Positions 31,040 through 34,689 of a stretch of 34,689 nt of DNA are shown in pieces. Source of the DNA: Alphaproteobacteria bacterium (GTDB taxonomy: Bacteria > Pseudomonadota > Alphaproteobacteria > RF32 > CAG-239). The stretch is from positions 1 to 34,689 of the forward strand of contig SUUR01000016.1 of the NCBI GenBank assembly GCA_015062435.1. Direction: 5' to 3'. Made by a program: the position numbers and the translations under genes. The notes under the pieces were generated by a model, which made no database searches, was not told where the DNA came from, and saw nothing but the letters and a program-made list of their open reading frames with translations. Positions within the stretch are counted from its first letter, which is position 1. Every line of letters starts with the position of its first letter.

Positions 31040-31768
31040 ATGGAAAAAGAAGAAGGTTTTGCAGATACCGTAAAAACGGTGGTTTATGCAGTTTTGATTG
31101 CAGTTTTTATTCGAACATTATGGTTTGAACCGTTTAAAATTCCTTCAGGTTCAATGTATCCGACGTTGCATGTTGGCGATTATCTGTTTGTATCAAAGTA
31201 TACATACGGATATTCTCGTCATTCTTTGCCTTGGAGTATTCCTTTGTTTGAAAACAGAATTTGGGCAGATGCTCCTAAAAGAGGTGATGTTGTGGTTTTC
31301 AAATATCCAAGGGATAATCGTACTGATTATATCAAAAGGGTAATCGGGTTACCCGGTGATAAAATAAAGCTCGAAAACGGAAGATTGTTTATTAACGGTA
31401 AATTGGTTGAACGTAAACAAATAGAAGATTTTGTTATGCGAGATTCTATGGGTAACGCCGAGCGTTATCGTCAATATGAAGAAGTTTTGCCCAATGGGGT
31501 GAAACACAAAATATTGGAAGTTTCTGACAGCGAATTCAGTGATGATTATCAAGAAGTGGAAATTCCTAAAGGAATGTATTTTATGATGGGAGATAATCGA
31601 GACAGATCTGATGATAGTCGGGTTAATGTCGGTTTTGTTCCTGAAGAAAATTTAGTCGGTAAAGCCAGATTTTTGTTCTTTTCTCACAATGCTGATGAAG
31701 CTTGGTATAAGCCATGGACATGGCCTAAAAAAATCAGATGGTCAAGATTGTTTAATGTAATCAGGTAA
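31040..31768 (+). CDS. lepB: Signal peptidase I
   Basis: Cleaves signal peptides from exported proteins at the outer face of the inner membrane. The 242-residue protein has one N-terminal membrane helix (about 10-27), the catalytic Ser38 in I-P-S-G-S-M-Y-P-T and the general base Lys99 in Y-I-K-R-V-I-G-L-P-G-D, then the G-D-N-R-x-x-S-D-D-S-R box. The start is the ATG at 31040, with GAGG upstream; two TTG codons before it extend the frame but are unlikely. It should process the secreted proteins in this window, including the cysteine-rich protein. Confidence 0.95.
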   Translation: MEKEEGFADTVKTVVYAVLIAVFIRTLWFEPFKIPSGSMYPTLHVGDYLFVSKYTYGYSRHSLPWSIPLFENRIWADAPKRGDVVVFKYPRDNRTDYIKRVIGLPGDKIKLENGRLFINGKLVERKQIEDFVMRDSMGNAERYRQYEEVLPNGVKHKILEVSDSEFSDDYQEVEIPKGMYFMMGDNRDRSDDSRVNVGFVPEENLVGKARFLFFSHNADEAWYKPWTWPKKIRWSRLFNVIR

Positions 31769-31771
31769 AAA

Positions 31772-32422
31772 ATGTCATCAATTGAACAACAATTAAAATA
31801 TAAATTTAACAATTATAAATTACTAGAAACAGCCTTAACTCATGGTTCTGTTAACTCAAATGTATCTAAAAATTATGAACGTTTGGAGTTTTTGGGGGAT
31901 AGAGTATTGGGTATGGTTGTGGCTTCTATGCTTTATAAAATATTTCCCAATGAGCCGGAAGGAAGTTTATCTCAAAGGTTTACAGCTTTAGTTTGCAAAG
32001 AAACAGTAGCAGAAGTTGCCAAAAATATTGGTCTGGATAAGTTTATGTTTGTGGCAGAAAATGATATCAGAGATAATGAAAATGTGTTGTGCGATGTATG
32101 TGAAGCTGTTATTGGGGCAATCTATATTGATTCCGGTGTGATTGATGCCATAAAATTTGTTGAAGAACATTGGCGAGAACTTATTGATAATAAAATTGCT
32201 CCACCCAAAGATGCAAAAACAACATTACAAGAAGTTGCTCATGCTAAGGGATTATCTGCTCCGATGTATAAGATATTGGATAAAAGCGGTCCGGAACATG
32301 AACCTGTATTTTTGGTGGAGGTCAGATTAAGTGAAGAACTTTTTGCTCAGGGAAATGGGCATAATAAAAAATTGGCGGAATTTGATGCTGCCACAAAAAT
32401 GTTGAGGCAACTAAATAAATGA
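31772..32422 (+). CDS. rnc: Ribonuclease III
   Basis: Double-strand-specific endoribonuclease for rRNA and mRNA processing. The 216-residue protein shows the signature E-R-L-E-F-L-G-D (36-43), with catalytic Glu36, Glu39, Asp43, Asp108 and Glu111, and a C-terminal dsRNA-binding domain from about 148. It starts 3 bp after lepB and overlaps era by 4 bp. The lepB-rnc-era order is widely conserved. Confidence 0.96.
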   Translation: MSSIEQQLKYKFNNYKLLETALTHGSVNSNVSKNYERLEFLGDRVLGMVVASMLYKIFPNEPEGSLSQRFTALVCKETVAEVAKNIGLDKFMFVAENDIRDNENVLCDVCEAVIGAIYIDSGVIDAIKFVEEHWRELIDNKIAPPKDAKTTLQEVAHAKGLSAPMYKILDKSGPEHEPVFLVEVRLSEELFAQGNGHNKKLAEFDAATKMLRQLNK

Positions 32423-33318
32423 CGGAAAACCAGACCAGATGCGGATTTGTTGCTCTAATCGGAGCACCTAATGCAGGGAAATCTACAATTACCAATAATT
32501 TTGTCGGTTCTAAGGTTTCGATTGTTTCTCCAAAAGTGCAAACAACAAGAACTCAAGTTAAAGGGATTGGAATTTATAATAACACTCAAATAATATTTTT
32601 AGATACACCGGGAATATTTAAGCCTAAACGCAGATTAGATAAAGCGATGGTTAACTCTGCGTGGGATGGTGTTGCTGATGCAGATATGGTTGTGTTGGTT
32701 GTTGATGCAAAAAGAGGTTTTGATGATGAAACCAGAAGTATTATTGCCCATTTAAATAAGAAAAAAATTGAAGCAATTTTGGTGCTTAATAAAATTGATT
32801 TGGTTCCTAAAGATAAACTTTTGGGATTAACACATAATCTTAATTTAGAAGGTAACTTTAAAGAAACATTTTTTATATCTGCAGAAACAGGGCAAAACAC
32901 AGAAGTGTTATATAATTATATTGCAGACAATTTACCGGAAAGTCCGTGGTATTATCCTGAAGATCAAATTTCTGATATGCCGTTAAAAATGTTGACAGCA
33001 GAAATTGTAAGAGAAAAATTGTTTTTATATTTAAGGCAAGAATTGCCATATGAATTGACTGTTGAGCCGGAATTATGGGAACGCAAAGAAGATGGTTCAA
33101 TACGAGCGGAAATAACAATTTATGTTGCCAGAGATAGTCAAAAAGTAATAATACTGGGAAAAAACGGGCAAATGATAAAACGTATCGGACAGTCAGCTCG
33201 AAAAGAAATTGAAAATCTATTAGAAGAGCGAGTACATCTATTTTTATTTGTCAAAGTACGTGAAAATTGGCAGGAAGATGCAGAGCGTTATTCTCTCTGG
33301 GGGTTAAAGCTTGTATAA
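32419..33318 (+). CDS. era: GTPase Era
   Basis: Ribosome-assembly GTPase that binds the 3' end of 16S rRNA. The 299-residue protein has G1 G-A-P-N-A-G-K-S (15-22), G3 D-T-P-G (62-65), G4 N-K-I-D (124-127) and a C-terminal KH domain with the G-K-N-G-Q-M-I-K-R-I-G loop, ending W-G-L-K-L-V. It overlaps rnc by 4 bp (ATGA). The last four codons, including the stop (AAGCTTGTATAA), are also the start of the first unit of the tandem array that follows. recO, the usual next gene in Alphaproteobacteria, is not here. Confidence 0.96.
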   Translation: MTENQTRCGFVALIGAPNAGKSTITNNFVGSKVSIVSPKVQTTRTQVKGIGIYNNTQIIFLDTPGIFKPKRRLDKAMVNSAWDGVADADMVVLVVDAKRGFDDETRSIIAHLNKKKIEAILVLNKIDLVPKDKLLGLTHNLNLEGNFKETFFISAETGQNTEVLYNYIADNLPESPWYYPEDQISDMPLKMLTAEIVREKLFLYLRQELPYELTVEPELWERKEDGSIRAEITIYVARDSQKVIILGKNGQMIKRIGQSARKEIENLLEERVHLFLFVKVRENWQEDAERYSLWGLKLV

Positions 33319-33727
33319 TGGCTCATCTAGAGCAATTTTACGAAGTTGATAAAAATTCATGTACCTTTATGTACACTAAAATTTTTATCACTTCTATAAA
33401 TCACTCTATCTAAACCATTCTCCAAGCTTTACAAGCTTGTATAACTGCTCATTTGGAATAATTTTACAAGAGATGAAATTCATGTACTTTTATGTACACT
33501 AAAATTTTTATCACTTCTATAAATCACTCTATCTAAACCATTCTCCAAGCTTTACAAGCTTGTATAACTGCTCATCTGGAATAATTTTACAAGAGATGAA
33601 ATTCATGTACTTTTATGTACACTAAAATTTTTATCACTTCTATAAATTACTCTATCTAAACCATTCTCCAAGCTTTACAAGCTTGTATAACCGCTCATCT
33701 GGAATAATTTTACAAGAGATGAAATTC
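33307..33727. repeat. Tandem array of a 123-bp palindrome-containing unit
   Basis: Counting from AGCTTGTATAA, units start at 33308 (126 bp), 33434 (123 bp), 33557 (123 bp) and 33680 (48 bp, partial to 33727). Units 2 to 4 differ at only about one or two positions each; unit 1 is more diverged in its first third. Each junction carries the hairpin CAAGCTT-TAC-AAGCTTG. Each unit has a GTAC...GTAC palindrome flanked in unit 1 by long arms (33342-33357 with 33380-33394). All six frames contain stops, so it is non-coding. With 33728-33811 this fills the 493-bp gap between era and the next gene. Confidence 0.93.
33342..33394 (+). terminator. Long imperfect hairpin in the first repeat unit, possible era terminator
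   Basis: Arms GAAGTTGATAAAAATT (33342-33357) and AATTTTTATCACTTC (33380-33394) pair over 15 bp with one bulge, enclosing GTAC-N6-GTAC. It lies 23 bp after the era stop. No T tract follows, so intrinsic termination is doubtful; 3'-end protection is an alternative. Confidence 0.4.
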
Positions 33728-33749
33728 GTCCACAATGTGTAATTATTTA

Positions 33750-33778
33750 TTGACAATTAAGCAATGAGAATATATCCT
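33750..33778 (+). promoter_or_regulatory. Promoter of the cysteine-rich protein gene
   Basis: Perfect TTGACA (33750-33755), 17-bp spacer and TATCCT (33773-33778). An overlapping TATAAT at 33778-33783 is too far from the -35 (22 bp). The ribosome-binding site GGGGGCGGAG directly precedes the ATG at 33812. Confidence 0.6.
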
Positions 33779-33811
33779 ATAATCAGTGAGGTTAAATTAT
33801 AGGGGGCGGAG

Positions 33812-34689
33812 ATGGCAAGAATATCCGTTGTTCTTGGAGCTGTTATTGTCATTCTTTGCACAAGCTTAGCTTCTGCCAGAATGTACTTTTTGCCTGATTA
33901 CCAAAACGGTGCGTATCTCAAACGTGTCAGCGATGGCTCAGTTTCCACTCCCAACCTCCGGTCTTGCGCCGATTACTCCGGCTTTCTTTCCGCTACCGAT
34001 AAGGGTAATATGGATTGTTCTATTGTCAAGACTTTTCCACAAGTAGGAACATGTTATTCCGATTGTTTTTGTAATACTTCCAAATATCCTTATACCAAAG
34101 ATAATTGTAAAGGTACTTACATTCCACAAGGTGAATCTTGTGTAGATGATAAGGAGTATTATACGTCTTGTCATAATCAGTGTGATGATGTGACTAATAA
34201 AACTTGTACATATGGTTGTCAGGCTACATATTCGGCTTGTCCGTCAAAATGTCAAACCTGTTATACGGATAATTGCCGTAATCGTACCGCTCAAACATGT
34301 GCTGTAAGTTGTTCAGTTTATTATTCCGATTGTTCTTCCAAATGTCAGACTTGTTGTGATTTTGGAAGCTATCCTTTGAGCGCATGTCCGGAAAGTGCTA
34401 CATGTGGTAATTACACTTGCGGAGAAGTTACCAGATACAAAATTAACTCTTGTGCGCAAGGATATTATCAAAGTGGAAATAGTTGTATTGCTTGTTCTTA
34501 TGGTGAGTATGGTTTGGCAAGTTGTCCGGCAAATGCAACATGTACAAATTATGCATGTGGTGGAATAACAAAATATAAATTAACTTCTTGTAATGCAAGT
34601 TATTATCAAAATGGTAACAGTTGCGTGGCATGTAATTTCTCAAGTTATCCGTTGAGTTCATGTCCGGCGAATGCCACTTGCGGTAATAC
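33812..34689 (+). CDS. Secreted cysteine-rich tandem-repeat protein, 3' end beyond window
   Basis: An open frame of 292 codons runs off the right edge. Residues 1-22 form a signal peptide (A-R start, hydrophobic core, A-S-A before Arg23). The visible mature part has 35 cysteines in 270 residues. Two imperfect 31-residue units (132-162 and 163-193) share T-C-x3-[GS]-C-x5-[AD]-C-x2-K-C-Q-T-C. From Asp183, 46-residue modules begin: 183-228, 229-274 and a third from 275. Each has six Cys at the same places (module positions 10, 16, 21, 32, 43, 46), with A-T-C-x-N-Y, Y-K-x-x-S-C and Y-Y-Q-x-G-N-S-C conserved. It looks like an extracellular, disulfide-rich surface protein; family and function are unknown to me. 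Confidence 0.88.
   Translation, partial: MARISVVLGAVIVILCTSLASARMYFLPDYQNGAYLKRVSDGSVSTPNLRSCADYSGFLSATDKGNMDCSIVKTFPQVGTCYSDCFCNTSKYPYTKDNCKGTYIPQGESCVDDKEYYTSCHNQCDDVTNKTCTYGCQATYSACPSKCQTCYTDNCRNRTAQTCAVSCSVYYSDCSSKCQTCCDFGSYPLSACPESATCGNYTCGEVTRYKINSCAQGYYQSGNSCIACSYGEYGLASCPANATCTNYACGGITKYKLTSCNASYYQNGNSCVACNFSSYPLSSCPANATCGN
34358..34689 (+). repeat. 138-bp coding repeats (46-residue Cys modules)
   Basis: Modules at 34358-34495, 34496-34633 and a partial one from 34634 encode the 46-residue six-cysteine unit. They are alike at protein level but differ at many third positions, so they are older than the neighbouring non-coding array. Confidence 0.88.

Noticed and set aside
33307..33727. 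CRISPR array
   Set aside because: The units are 123-126 bp, contiguous and near-identical, with no alternating short repeats and unique spacers; no cas genes are nearby.
33307..33727. Coding repeats (the 123-bp period is a multiple of three)
   Set aside because: All three forward and all three reverse frames meet a stop codon within each unit.

Overview
The window is AT-rich, densely packed bacterial chromosome carrying 40 protein-coding genes that I can support, plus a 41st that runs off the right edge, and one tRNA gene. Gene content and order point to the Alphaproteobacteria: the miaB-phoH-ybeY-lnt-XRE regulator block, the DUF2062-acpS-lepB-rnc-era block, tsaD beside a Mic60/mitofilin-like gene, aroK divergent from xerD, and yggT-DUF167-folD. 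The low GC, nagA-nagB, the sugar transporter and the missing neighbours in several conserved blocks fit an uncultured, probably host- or gut-associated lineage. That placement is inference; no rRNA is present.

Layout. 1-1225: a sparse left edge with one small hypothetical gene that has a strongly structured leader. 1226-5873: a HAD phosphatase, a single-chain glycyl-tRNA synthetase on the plus strand, TerC and UDP-glucose dehydrogenase. 5968-13969: a long minus-strand run (TerB-like, unknown helical protein, yggT-yggU-folD-yqaA-metK-trmB, sugar MFS, mnmA). 14112-19083: the plus-strand miaB-phoH-ybeY-lnt operon and an XRE regulator. 19131-23604: tsaD-nth, the Mic60-like gene, aroK, a 43-residue membrane protein and xerD. 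23756-29290: minus-strand membrane protein with a lysine-rich tail, nagA-nagB, motA-motB, nitroreductase and a YgiW-type OB-fold protein. 29421-33318: tRNA-Met(CAT), a lipoprotein and the DUF2062-acpS-lepB-rnc-era operon. 33307-34689: a 123-bp non-coding tandem repeat array, followed by the 5' part of a secreted, extremely cysteine-rich protein built of tandem 46-residue modules.

How the genes work together. Most are housekeeping: tRNA charging and modification (glyQS, mnmA, trmB, miaB, tsaD), one-carbon and SAM metabolism (folD, metK), RNA processing and ribosome maturation (phoH, ybeY, rnc, era), envelope maturation (lnt, lepB, acpS), DNA repair and chromosome dimer resolution (nth, xerD) and amino-sugar catabolism (nagA, nagB).

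The most unusual parts are the right edge (near-identical tandem array abutting era, then the cysteine-rich repeat gene with a sharp GC gradient), the Mic60-like gene lacking the heme genes that usually accompany it, a FolD with a Cys/His-packed tail, an MnmA lacking its second catalytic cysteine, YggT and YggU joined in one frame across a single amber codon, and a perfect 16-bp palindrome overlapping the promoter of the folD-metK operon. No CRISPR array, insertion sequence, prophage or recognisable defence system was seen.
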